This document shows positions 22,817 to 30,418 of a DNA stretch of 48,478 bases, one piece after another. The notes below the pieces were generated by a model. That model was not told the DNA's origin and did no database searches. It saw only the letters and a list, made by a program, of their open reading frames with translations. The stretch spans positions 1 to 48,478 of the forward strand of contig JAJYIJ010000001.1 in the NCBI GenBank assembly GCA_021790135.1, in the 5' to 3' direction. The DNA comes from a bacterium (lineage in GTDB: Bacteria; Patescibacteriota; Patescibacteriia; Magasanikbacterales; GWA2-37-8). A program made the position numbers and the translations under genes. Each line of letters begins with the position of its first letter. Within the stretch, counting starts at the first letter, position 1.

Positions 22817-23218
22817 TTAAAAATGTGTTACTTCCTGCCAGCTGACGGTCGAGCTGGTTGTGGAGCTGGTGCTAAAATTTACGGTGAGGGCTAATCGTTT
22901 GGTGAAATTTTGGCTTGTAGCTGTGACTTGGATGGTACGGCTGCCGCCATTGGGCGTGATCGTGTAGGTGCAGGAACCCTGCGGGGTGGTGGTCGTAATC
23001 GTTTGTGTTGAACAATCTTCCGCGGTCAGGAGCGCCTGCTCAGCACAGCCATCGGCCAGATAGCGCGTTTCTAACGCACCGGTTAAATCAAGACTAGCAC
23101 GACCAGATAGAGCACCGGTTAAAAAAAGATATAATGCCAGCGTTGCCCCGATTGCGCCGATGATGATGACTGATAATAGAAGTATAAAACCATTTTGCTG
23201 CGCCGCAATTGTCTTCAT
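22817..23218 (-). CDS. PilX-like minor pilin-type protein
   Basis: 133 residues. The N-terminus MKTIAAQQNG-FILLLSVII is prepilin-like but has Leu instead of Glu at +5 of the mature part, as in PilX/GspK-type minor pilins that cap or prime the fibre. The helix runs to about residue 36, then RASLDLTGALETRYLADGCAEQ (the L-A-D-GCAEQA-L motif seen in PilX-like proteins), and a beta-rich C-terminal part with Cys pairs (DCSTQ, GSCTY) and a Thr/Ser-rich end. Its start overlaps the stop of the LamG pilin by 4 nt. Likely a minor pilin of the same fibre. Confidence 0.8.
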   Translation of the reverse strand: MKTIAAQQNGFILLLSVIIIGAIGATLALYLFLTGALSGRASLDLTGALETRYLADGCAEQALLTAEDCSTQTITTTTPQGSCTYTITPNGGSRTIQVTATSQNFTKRLALTVNFSTSSTTSSTVSWQEVTHF

Positions 23219-24918
23219 ATTTTTGTTTGAATTGACTGGCCGTTCTCGGCCCCGCAGGCTTCCACAGTTAGACCGCCGCCGTTTTCTTCGCTCACCGCGT
23301 AATAGCTTTTGTCAGGGCTGCCGAATTTAGGATCATTTGGAATGCTGGGCAAATATCCTTGCAGGCTAGCACTCAAATCTAAGCAGGCATTGGCTGTTGT
23401 CGTGGCAGCAGTTCCCCCAGTTGGGACGGCAATGGTAGAGTAGCCAATGCCAACTGCCGATAAAGCAGGCGATACACCAGTGAGAGCAGAAGCAAAGAGA
23501 GACTTGTACTGGAAGAATTCATTGGCAGCAATGTTAGCTAGTTGAATATTATGCGGCGGTGCCAGTAACCCGGAGGGCTGAGTGTAGTAGCTGTTTGCCG
23601 TTCCGTCCGGCCCAACGAATGGCGGGTTGGCGGAACAGGTTTGGTCCGGACACGAACGCGCTTGAAATTTAAGTTCGCCAGCACCTCGTTCGTAGTTGGC
23701 CAGCACTTCACTAGCGGACAGAGCGCGATTATAAACTGCTATCTCATCAAGATCAGCATAAATTTGGCCGCTATCGTAATATCCTCCGTTGCTAAGTATG
23801 CCCCGTCCGATAGATACAGGATCGTTTGAATTTACAAAGCCTATCGATTGGACCGATTCCGTTGTGTCCAATTGGCCATTCTTATAAAAAGATAACTTAT
23901 TATTTGTTCTGTCCCAAACAGCGGTCCAATAAGTATAAGTGCCGATTGGGCTAGTTCCATTTGATGTTATCAATATTACACGCGTTCCATCGCCAAATGC
24001 AAGTAAAATTTTACCGGTGTATCCTTGGCCGCCTACGACAAGTTCCCAGCCATTATCAGCGGCTATTTTCCAATCCGCCGAACTAATAATTGCCGGGTCA
24101 TATCCGGTTCCTTGCCCCAATCGATCCATCCAAAAACTGATAGAAAAATCACCTGATCCGGGTTGGAGCGAAGGGCTGCTCGGAATTCGAATAAAGCTAT
24201 CAACGGTTCCGCCAGCATTACCAAATTCGAGAGCAGTGTTAAATTGCCCATTTTTGCCGGCCAAAGGGCATGTCGCACCAGAACACGACCCGTTGTTATT
24301 TTTCCCCGAACTATCACCAAATGTTGTTGCACCGCTGGCCTCGTCCAGGTGCATGAGCAGCACATTGCCATTCATGTTCGCATTGCCCGTCGGATAGCTG
24401 CTCTCACTTTGGCCATTGTTCGGCAAGGGACCGAGTGGGAAGAGTGGTGTCCAAGAAAGATTCACCCAATTGTTTGTTCCTGGTCCTGCATCTTTAATAC
24501 CGGAAGAGTAATCGCCAGAAGGATTAGAAGCGGGGTTGCTCAATTCAACGGCGCTATCTTTAGAACTTAGAGTCGTGTTTGAAAAAGTACCTTGACTAAA
24601 AGTGCTTGCCGAGTCGGTTAGACTGGAAGCAGCGCCGCTGGCTGCCGCCGCCACCCCACCGCACAATATAGAACAGCCGTTCGACGCCGTACCAAGCATT
24701 TGCGTAGAGGAATTTATTCCCGGCGGATAGACGCCGTCGTGATCAACAGTGTATTGATAAATCGCGCTGGCAATGGAAGCGATGTCCGCCTGCCGGCGCG
24801 AATTGCGCGCATTGGCCAGTTGGCGACCCGGATTGACAGCAATGATAACGATACTGGCCAGAATGCCGATTGCCGCTACTGCTAGCAAAACTTCGAGAAG
24901 CGTAAAACCTTTTTTCAT
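23215..24918 (-). CDS. Giant pilin with an internal LamG domain
   Basis: 567 residues, about four times a normal pilin. The N-terminus MKKG-FTLLEVLLAV is a canonical class III leader with Phe+1 and Glu+5, then the helix and ANARNSRRQADIASIASAIYQ, a typical alpha1. A Ser/Thr-rich linker leads into a concanavalin-like LamG domain at about 185-406, with MHLDEASGATTFGDSSG at the start, FSISFWMD in the middle and LDEIAVYNRALS at the end. The pilin beta sheet resumes after it: YLPSIPNDPKFG near 522 and VEACGAENGQSI at the end, a normal pilin C-terminus. So a LamG domain is inserted inside a pilin. LamG domains bind glycans or proteins, so surface attachment is a likely role. Overlaps the PilX-like gene by 4 nt. 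Confidence 0.9.
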   Translation of the reverse strand: MKKGFTLLEVLLAVAAIGILASIVIIAVNPGRQLANARNSRRQADIASIASAIYQYTVDHDGVYPPGINSSTQMLGTASNGCSILCGGVAAAASGAASSLTDSASTFSQGTFSNTTLSSKDSAVELSNPASNPSGDYSSGIKDAGPGTNNWVNLSWTPLFPLGPLPNNGQSESSYPTGNANMNGNVLLMHLDEASGATTFGDSSGKNNNGSCSGATCPLAGKNGQFNTALEFGNAGGTVDSFIRIPSSPSLQPGSGDFSISFWMDRLGQGTGYDPAIISSADWKIAADNGWELVVGGQGYTGKILLAFGDGTRVILITSNGTSPIGTYTYWTAVWDRTNNKLSFYKNGQLDTTESVQSIGFVNSNDPVSIGRGILSNGGYYDSGQIYADLDEIAVYNRALSASEVLANYERGAGELKFQARSCPDQTCSANPPFVGPDGTANSYYTQPSGLLAPPHNIQLANIAANEFFQYKSLFASALTGVSPALSAVGIGYSTIAVPTGGTAATTTANACLDLSASLQGYLPSIPNDPKFGSPDKSYYAVSEENGGGLTVEACGAENGQSIQTKI

Positions 24919-24923
24919 ACAAT

Positions 24924-25424
24924 TTACAAATGATTACGGAGCGTTGCCGCATCCAAAAAAGTACGTTGGTAAGAAAATTCTTGCCGTCCGCCCGGATTAG
25001 CCGTCGTTAAAGTAATGCCGAACTCGATTGATTGATAGGAATTGCTGCTGCCTTCCTTTTCTCCAAAATAAACAGCGTTGACTTCAACTGGCGCGGCATT
25101 CAAAGGTTGGCTGACGCCATTTTGGATACTATCCAAATCAGTCCCATTCAAAGTTATGAGGCTGGTGGCTCCAGATAGCGATTGGATGGACAGGCTCGTT
25201 GGCGACAGCACCGTGACGTGGCTACCAGTGCGGATTTCATCGGCAATAATGGTCATCATTCGCGCTCCCTGGTCTTCCACTTCAGTGACCATTTGATTCT
25301 TAACGCGGGCGGATAAAAGAATATTAATAAAATAAACAGTACTGAGTAATACGGTAGCGGAAATAGCAATATAGAGCAAGGTCTCAATCAGGGTAAAACC
25401 GGATTTTTGAAATTTTATTGACAT
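24924..25424 (-). CDS. PulJ/GspJ-like minor prepilin
   Basis: 166 residues. The leader is MSIKFQKSG with FTLIETLLYI following (Phe+1, Glu+5), as in GspJ/PulJ. The long N-terminal helix continues to the EVEDQGARMMTIIADEIRTG stretch characteristic of J-type pseudopilins, then a beta-rich globular part (SLSIQSLSGATSLITLNG, SYQSIEFGITLTTAN). It probably forms part of the tip or priming complex with the I/V-like protein encoded immediately upstream, with which it overlaps by 10 nt. Followed after 5 nt by the LamG pilin gene. Confidence 0.85.
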   Translation of the reverse strand: MSIKFQKSGFTLIETLLYIAISATVLLSTVYFINILLSARVKNQMVTEVEDQGARMMTIIADEIRTGSHVTVLSPTSLSIQSLSGATSLITLNGTDLDSIQNGVSQPLNAAPVEVNAVYFGEKEGSSNSYQSIEFGITLTTANPGGRQEFSYQRTFLDAATLRNHL

Positions 25425-25876
25425 AGAGTAGAGGTAGGAACGGAGGCAAAAAGATCAAGCCAGTTTGTTAAGACAGTGGTGAGAGTAAATTGTTCTGCTT
25501 GGCCGTTGCTTTGCCACTGCACGTCCGCGCTAATCTGCTTTGTTGTGGAAGCAATACTAGTGATTGTGATGGTGCGTGAAAAAATTCCTTCTTGATCCGG
25601 CGCGGTTGTGAAAGTCCAGCCGGCAGCTGTCGTAGTGACGCCGTAAGTGCCATCTGTTAAGTTGGAAAAATTTTGATTTCGCAAACTGCGCGTCGCCTCC
25701 AGCCCTTGTTCGGCTAAAAAAGCCGCTCGGTTACGTCGCCCCGCTGCTCCCGCTGCGTTTGTTACTTCGGCGAAGGTGGTTACAAAACCGAGCGCTAAAA
25801 TAGCAAAAAGTGTCGTGGCCAAAATTACTTCCACAAGTGAAAATCCGCGCTGATTTTTGTAACTTGGAAATTTCAT
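25415..25876 (-). CDS. PilV/GspI-like minor prepilin
   Basis: 153 residues. The leader is MKFPSYKNQRG, then FSLVEVILATTLFAILALGF with Phe+1 and Glu+5. The next section contains AFLAEQGLEATRSLRNQNFS, the L-A-x-Q-G-L-E-A-x-R-x-x-R signature common in PilV-like proteins of Patescibacteria. The C-terminal beta domain has few charges. It overlaps the J-like gene by 10 nt. It is separated from the upstream H-like gene by a 113-bp gap holding an 81-bp palindromic repeat, so an internal promoter or partial terminator could change its expression relative to the motor genes. Confidence 0.85.
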   Translation of the reverse strand: MKFPSYKNQRGFSLVEVILATTLFAILALGFVTTFAEVTNAAGAAGRRNRAAFLAEQGLEATRSLRNQNFSNLTDGTYGVTTTAAGWTFTTAPDQEGIFSRTITITSIASTTKQISADVQWQSNGQAEQFTLTTVLTNWLDLFASVPTSTLCQ

Positions 25877-25904
25877 ATTAATAATTTTCTGGTGGCCTGT
25901 TAAT

Positions 25905-25985
25905 TGTCATTCTGAGCGAAGCGAAGAATCTGAGTTGTTTGTGCAGATAAAGACGCTTAGATCTTTCGCTTCGCTCAAGATGACA
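25905..25985. repeat. 81-bp palindromic dispersed repeat, copy A
   Basis: The ends are inverted: TGTCATTCTGAGCGAAGCGA at the left and the complement of its match (TCGCTTCGCTCAAGATGACA) at the right. AGAATCT and AGATCT form the next inner pairs. It sits alone between two pilin-type genes. A relative of equal length with the same TGTCATTCT...ATGACA ends lies at 42577-42657. It looks like a small non-autonomous (REP or MITE-like) element, and the stem may also act on transcription. Confidence 0.8.
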
Positions 25986-25989
25986 TCAA

Positions 25990-26436
25990 TTAATCACTCA
26001 CCAATCCTGAGCGGTCAATGCTGACCGTGTCGCTTTGGCCGGAGATACTAGTAAGCACGATAGCGGCACCGGCTGAAGGTTGGCCACTGCCTTCAGCAAA
26101 GTCAATTTCTATCGGTGTAGCCACGCTAACGGAAGGTGGAAAAGAGTAAATTTTATCAGAACTAACCAGGCGAGTGGCAAAATTAGTTCCCTGAAAAATC
26201 GTTATGCTGCTTTTGCTGGCATTAATTCCCCAGCCGCTATCTGAGCGGCCAGCAGCGGCCGCGGCCGCTGCTTCACGCGCGGCCTGAACCGTTAAAAATT
26301 GGCTGGTGGCTAAATCATTTTCTAAAATTAAATTGCGAAAAACGGGCACAGCCGCCACCGCCAAAAGGGAAAATAAACCCATCACGAGCAAGACTTCAAG
26401 CAGGGAAAAGCCGCTAGGGAGAAATGATTTTGACAT
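25990..26436 (-). CDS. GspH-like minor prepilin
   Basis: 148 residues from ATG 26436 (MSKSFLPSG, then FSLLEVLLVMG with Phe+1 and Glu+5). A frame extending to 26586 exists, but its extra residues are Arg/Pro-rich, run opposite to pilin leaders and lie wholly within the platform gene, so it is rejected. The helix leads to ENDLATSQFLTVQAAREAAA, an H-type feature, then a beta domain with SGWGINASKSSITIFQG, typical of GspH/FimT pseudopilins. Overlaps the PilC-SH3 gene by 23 nt and starts the pilin-coding part of the locus. Confidence 0.85.
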   Translation of the reverse strand: MSKSFLPSGFSLLEVLLVMGLFSLLAVAAVPVFRNLILENDLATSQFLTVQAAREAAAAAAAGRSDSGWGINASKSSITIFQGTNFATRLVSSDKIYSFPPSVSVATPIEIDFAEGSGQPSAGAAIVLTSISGQSDTVSIDRSGLVSD

Positions 26437-27832
26437 ACTGTGCGCTGACCCAGCCAGTGGTGGAAGCAAAATCGATGGCATACCAACCATTCTCTTGGGA
26501 AGTAAAATGATATTGTGTTCCCGAGGGCGCCTGGCCGATGACTGGCGCCGTCGTAGTGGCGGAAGCATGAACGCGGAGAGATGCACTTCCAGTCGTGGTA
26601 ATAACGAGCGTTGGGCTGCTTACTTGAGAGCGTGGCGTAGAGGCGGCCACCGTAGACGGAGTGGAGATATGCTGCACGGCCTGAGCTGGCATGCCAACGC
26701 CCTCCGGGTTCGTCGATTCTTGTTGGCTAAGACCGCCGACGAGACTGTAGATAGGCAAAATAACGGCCAACGCCACTGCTACCACGCCCAGCCATACAAT
26801 AACGAGCAGGATTGGTTCCAGTATCACGCTCAAATTTTTTGTTGTAATATCAGTCTTGGCGTCATAAATATCAGCGATTTTTAAAAAAGTTTTGGTCAGT
26901 TTGCCAGACTGTTCACCAGCAATGATCAAACCCTGCACAGGCATCGGAATAAGTCGTTTGGCGTGATGAAAAGTCGTAAAGGCCTCGGCAAAGGTTCCGC
27001 CATTATTTATCGTTTCACTAAGATGGCGATAAAATTTACGAAAAGCAATAAGCGATTCGGCGCTTCCGAGCGAATCGATGGCCTCCACCACCGGTAAACC
27101 GCCATCCAGAAGCGTTCCCATGATGTAGCCGAACCGTGCCAATTCTGTTTCGCGAATCAACTCTTTTACTCCTGGAATAAAAAATAGAATTGTTTGGCCA
27201 ATAAATCGTGTCGGACCAAAAAAGAAAATGAAATAGCCGAGCACAGCTAACGTCAGAACAAAAAGTGGAATAGCGATGTTGCCGTAGGCGGAAAGAAAAG
27301 CCCCCAATTGCATGAGCACTTTGGTTACGAGCGGCAGTTTCAAATTGAGCGACGTGAAAACTGTGGCGAGACGCGGCAAAATGAACCAGGCAATACCGAT
27401 GCCGGCCACAAGCGCCAAACCAAGCACAAAAAGCGGGTACATGGCCGCTGAACGAATTTTAGATTTGAATGTACGATTTTTTTCTTGCTGCACCACCACG
27501 ACGTTTAAGCTTTTTTCTAAACGTCCGCTTGCCTCACCAATTTTCAAAAGTGAAGTGACAGAACGCGGAAAAAGCCCGGTCCGCTCTAACGCCAAACCAA
27601 GACTGAAACCTGAAGCAATATCTTCATCAATTTGATCAATAATTTTTTTTAGCCAGGCGGAGCGGATTTCTTGTTTGATTGATTGCAGTGCCGTCACAAT
27701 ATCCATTCCCGCCGACAACAGCATGCCTAAATTTTCAATAATATAACTACGCTCCTCACTGGTACCGAGGCTTTGTAGTCTGATCAGAAACCGTGAATTT
27801 TTTTTGGTCGCGGATGATTTTTTTTTGGACAT
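26414..27832 (-). CDS. PilC/GspF-family platform protein with C-terminal SH3 domain (second copy)
   Basis: 472 residues from ATG 27832 (MSKKKSSATKKNSRF). The frame extends to 27898, but that would overlap pilB2, so the later start is chosen. Two GspF cytoplasmic domains (YIIENLGMLLSAGMDIVTAL near 30, RFGYIMGTLLDGGLPVVEAI near 230) and three membrane helices are present; the last ends near 375. Beyond it a Ser/Thr/Pro linker leads to a bacterial SH3-like domain (about 408-472: TGSASLRVHASATTTAPVIG, then YHFTSQENGWYAIDF, GWVSAQYVKI). In the GspF topology the C-terminus faces out, so the SH3 would lie in the envelope and could bind cell wall. Normal PilC proteins lack this tail. Confidence 0.88.
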   Translation of the reverse strand: MSKKKSSATKKNSRFLIRLQSLGTSEERSYIIENLGMLLSAGMDIVTALQSIKQEIRSAWLKKIIDQIDEDIASGFSLGLALERTGLFPRSVTSLLKIGEASGRLEKSLNVVVVQQEKNRTFKSKIRSAAMYPLFVLGLALVAGIGIAWFILPRLATVFTSLNLKLPLVTKVLMQLGAFLSAYGNIAIPLFVLTLAVLGYFIFFFGPTRFIGQTILFFIPGVKELIRETELARFGYIMGTLLDGGLPVVEAIDSLGSAESLIAFRKFYRHLSETINNGGTFAEAFTTFHHAKRLIPMPVQGLIIAGEQSGKLTKTFLKIADIYDAKTDITTKNLSVILEPILLVIVWLGVVAVALAVILPIYSLVGGLSQQESTNPEGVGMPAQAVQHISTPSTVAASTPRSQVSSPTLVITTTGSASLRVHASATTTAPVIGQAPSGTQYHFTSQENGWYAIDFASTTGWVSAQYVKIISP

Positions 27833-27842
27833 GTCCGCAGAA

Positions 27843-29489
27843 TTATTTTTCTGGCGGCTGTGCGACACGCAAGAGTTCAGCCACCGTGGTGACACCATTT
27901 TTGACTTTTTCTAACCCATCCTCAAACAAAGTGACAGCACCTTGAGTTTTTGCTAATTCCCAAATTTGTTGGGTGGATGGGGAATGCAGCATGAGTTCGC
28001 GCAGCTCTGGCGTGACAGTAATAAATTCGAAAATAGCTGTCCGGCCGCGGAAACCGGTGCCGCCGCAGCTTGGGCAGCCGTCGCCTTGATACAGCGTGAT
28101 TGTTTTCCCGGAAAAATACTTTTTAGGAAAATGTGGTAGCTCCCGCTCTAGTTGCGCATGCGAAAGAGAAATGCTGTGTTTGCAATGATCACAAATTTTT
28201 CTAACCAACCGCTGGGCAATGACCAGTTCTAGTGTGGAAGCCAAAAGGAACGGTTCGGCCCCCATTTCTAAAAGGCGCGGAATAGCAGTGGCAGCGTCAT
28301 TGGCATGAAAGGTAGAAAGCAAAAGATGGCCGGTAAGCGCCGCATTGACGGCAATTTCCGTTGTCTCCAGATCGCGAATTTCTCCCACGAGAATGACATC
28401 CGGATCTTGGCGGGCGATTGAGCGCAGCCCTTCGGCAAACGTCAAGTTGGTTTGTTGATTTACTTGAATTTGGTTGATGCCTTCTACTTTGTATTCCACC
28501 GGATCCTCGATGGTGGTGATATTTATTTCTGACCGGTTCAAAAGTTTAAGCAAAGCATACAAGGAGGTTGATTTTCCGCTGCCAGTCGGCCCGACCACCA
28601 AAATCATGCCAAAAGGTTTTTTGGCTGTCGTTTCGAGCAAAGCCTGATCTTTTTCTGAAAGTCCCAAATCGCTAAAGGTAAAGCCGTGAACATATTGCGA
28701 CAAAAGCCGGATGGCTACTTTTTCTCCATTTAAAGTCGGCAAAATAGAAACGCGTAAATCAACCTCAGCTTCTTGGGTTTTATACCGGATAGCACCGTCC
28801 TGAGCAGAGAAATGTTCATCAATCGGCAGGTGCGTCTCCACTTTTATGCGGTTCAGAATGTTTGGATAATATTCTTTCGGCATCCGACCAGCTTCCTGCA
28901 ATACGCCATCAACGCGAAAACGGATAATGATTTCTTTTTCTTGCGGCTCAATATGAATATCGGAAGCGCGGAAGGCCAAGGCATCCAAAATAATTTGGTC
29001 AATAATTTCCGGCGCTACGCGTTTTTGTTTAGCAATAATGTCTTTGAAACGCGTCTCCAGTTTTTTCAAATAGTAAACAAATGACTCCTCGACATCTTCA
29101 GGAAAAGCATAGGCGTAGTTTATTTTTTTCCCGGGAAAGGTAGTTTGCAAAATAGTGTTGAGGGCAGTTGTGTCTGTTTCCGCGGTGGCGACCGTTAGTG
29201 CCGTAGTGGTTTGTTTAAAAATGACCGCATGGTGTTCGCGCGCGACCTGTTCGGGCAGCAGGAGCACTTGTTCGCGGCTTGGCTCAACGGTTTTGAGGTC
29301 AGCAAAACTACGCTGCAGCGATTCGGCGATGGCCTGCCCCAAGAGGTTACGAGTGACAATGCCTTCACTGAGTAAAATTTCTGTCAGCGGTTTTTTAGTC
29401 GTGGCCGCCTGTTTTTCGGCTCGGCTGGCATCAGCCTCCGTGATGTAATTTTCTCGGAGAAGGATGGCTTTTATTTGGTCATCATTCAT
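27843..29489 (-). CDS. PilB/GspE-family pilus extension ATPase (second copy)
   Basis: 548 residues. The N-terminal MshEN-type domain (about 1-145) is followed by the motor. Walker A is GPTGSGKSTS near 300, Asp box TTIEDPVEYK, Walker B VGEIRDLETTEIA, and His box GHLLLSTFHAND. The split zinc motif is CDHC near 430 and CPSC near 474. Organisation matches the first copy at 15735, but the two differ across the whole length, so this is an old paralogue and not a recent duplication. It pairs with the adjacent PilC-SH3, giving the locus its own motor. It starts 15 nt after the stand-alone receiver gene, implying joint transcription. Confidence 0.94.
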   Translation of the reverse strand: MNDDQIKAILLRENYITEADASRAEKQAATTKKPLTEILLSEGIVTRNLLGQAIAESLQRSFADLKTVEPSREQVLLLPEQVAREHHAVIFKQTTTALTVATAETDTTALNTILQTTFPGKKINYAYAFPEDVEESFVYYLKKLETRFKDIIAKQKRVAPEIIDQIILDALAFRASDIHIEPQEKEIIIRFRVDGVLQEAGRMPKEYYPNILNRIKVETHLPIDEHFSAQDGAIRYKTQEAEVDLRVSILPTLNGEKVAIRLLSQYVHGFTFSDLGLSEKDQALLETTAKKPFGMILVVGPTGSGKSTSLYALLKLLNRSEINITTIEDPVEYKVEGINQIQVNQQTNLTFAEGLRSIARQDPDVILVGEIRDLETTEIAVNAALTGHLLLSTFHANDAATAIPRLLEMGAEPFLLASTLELVIAQRLVRKICDHCKHSISLSHAQLERELPHFPKKYFSGKTITLYQGDGCPSCGGTGFRGRTAIFEFITVTPELRELMLHSPSTQQIWELAKTQGAVTLFEDGLEKVKNGVTTVAELLRVAQPPEK

Positions 29490-29504
29490 AGAATTGAGAC
29501 CAGT

Positions 29505-29888
29505 TTATTTAGTAACTAAAGCGCCGACCACGTGGTCAACGATAATGTTAATCGGAGTGTCAGACTTTACCAAATAATCAATCGCTCCCAGATCCTTCAC
29601 CTTCTTTGCGTCGTCCTCCTGACTCAAGTTGCTGGTGACAATGACAGGCGTCTTGTCGTGTCGTTCTTTCAAGGCAGCTAGAACGCCAAAGCCGTCGATT
29701 TTAGGCAGCATCAAATCCAGAAGCACCAAATCATATTTATCTTTCTTCAGTGCATCCAAAGCCTCCTGACCGTCAAAAACAGCTGTGGCTGCGAAGCCGG
29801 AATGCTGCAGTTTGAGCTCCAACGCATGGGCCAGGGGTTTTTCATCGTCCACCACGAGAATTCGTTTCAATTTTTTATCGGTTGGCAT
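29505..29888 (-). CDS. Stand-alone receiver-domain response regulator
   Basis: 127 residues, a single CheY-like receiver with no output domain. The acidic pocket VVDDE lies at 12-16, the phospho-Asp is D58 in LVLLDLMLPKIDG, the switch Thr is in VTSN (about 85), and Lys108 is in YLVKSD. It is the first gene of the second pilus locus, preceded by an extended -10 promoter. Without a DNA-binding domain it probably acts by protein contact, perhaps on PilB2 or the platform, and may receive phosphate from the hybrid kinase at the other end of the locus (20711). That partnership is inferred from position only. Confidence 0.92.
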   Translation of the reverse strand: MPTDKKLKRILVVDDEKPLAHALELKLQHSGFAATAVFDGQEALDALKKDKYDLVLLDLMLPKIDGFGVLAALKERHDKTPVIVTSNLSQEDDAKKVKDLGAIDYLVKSDTPINIIVDHVVGALVTK

Positions 29889-29917
29889 GGTATCAGTCAG
29901 AATAGAAGACTAAAGTA

Positions 29918-29923
29918 AGTATA
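29918..29923 (-). promoter_or_regulatory. Extended -10 promoter of the second pilus locus
   Basis: Read on minus: TGTGC then TATACT (29923-29918), 30 nt before the receiver gene. The -35 is poor (TAAACA near 29946-29941). Confidence 0.6.
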
Positions 29924-29962
29924 GCACAAAACTCGTCTGTTGTTTACCAATAATAACCGTCC

Positions 29963-29991
29963 TTGATTTTTTTCATTTTTTGTGCTATAGT
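29963..29991 (+). promoter_or_regulatory. Promoter of the 107-residue unknown gene
   Basis: TTGATT at 29963-29968, 17-nt T-rich spacer, TATAGT at 29986-29991 preceded by TGC. Confidence 0.75.
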
Positions 29992-30017
29992 TACCATATA
30001 CTTTTAATCATTTTTAT

Positions 30018-30341
30018 ATGCCTAATTTAGATTTAGTTCACGGTGGGCTTGATACTGCCAGTGAGCCACAAAAAGCCGCTGAAAAGCTTCTCAGTGGTGA
30101 ATTAAAAAAACTATCTCCCCAAATGAGAGTTGAAGTAAAATCCCTTCTGGATGATGTTGGAAGAAGTGGGAGCATCTCCAGGGAGGCAGTCAATGGTCAG
30201 TTGAAGCTTTGGAAAGATGAAGGAATGACGAGAGAACAGGAAAAAGTGATAATCGAATTTTTGAAGGTTTTTGCACCCAGTCTTGTGCCAGATGAAAAGA
30301 CGGGCACGTTGAATCCTCCGGACATGAAAGAAGCGGCCTAA
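30018..30341 (+). CDS. Hypothetical soluble helical protein, single-gene unit
   Basis: 107 residues. No family is recognised. It is predicted to be soluble and mostly helical, with no cysteine and no signal peptide. Alternating charged helices appear at AEKLLSGELKKLSPQMR, VEVKSLLDDVGR and TREQEKVIIEFLKVF. The section SREAVNGQLKLWKDEG, with a turn before it, has some resemblance to small regulatory helical bundles, but no helix-turn-helix can be claimed. The gene has its own near-consensus promoter and terminator, so it is expressed independently of the pilus locus it faces. A T-rich leader (CATTTTTAT) precedes ATG. Confidence 0.7.
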   Translation: MPNLDLVHGGLDTASEPQKAAEKLLSGELKKLSPQMRVEVKSLLDDVGRSGSISREAVNGQLKLWKDEGMTREQEKVIIEFLKVFAPSLVPDEKTGTLNPPDMKEAA

Positions 30342-30363
30342 TTGTAGATTAAATTTCTCCGTA

Positions 30364-30391
30364 AAAAGGACCCTCAATAGTGGGTCCTTTT
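30364..30391 (+). terminator. Intrinsic terminator of the 107-residue gene
   Basis: AAAAGGACCC-TCAATAGT-GGGTCCTTTT, a perfect 10-bp stem. Confidence 0.9.
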
Positions 30392-30418
30392 AGTTTGTTA
30401 AGTAATTTTACCGATTCG

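Noticed and set aside
26437..26586. Upstream start for the GspH-like prepilin
   Set aside because: A prepilin leader is short and ends G-FSLLE. The extra 50 residues are Arg/Pro-rich shadow of the PilC-SH3 gene.
27833..27898. Upstream start for PilC-SH3
   Set aside because: It overlaps the end of the second pilB and adds no family sequence; ATG 27832 lies 10 nt after that stop.
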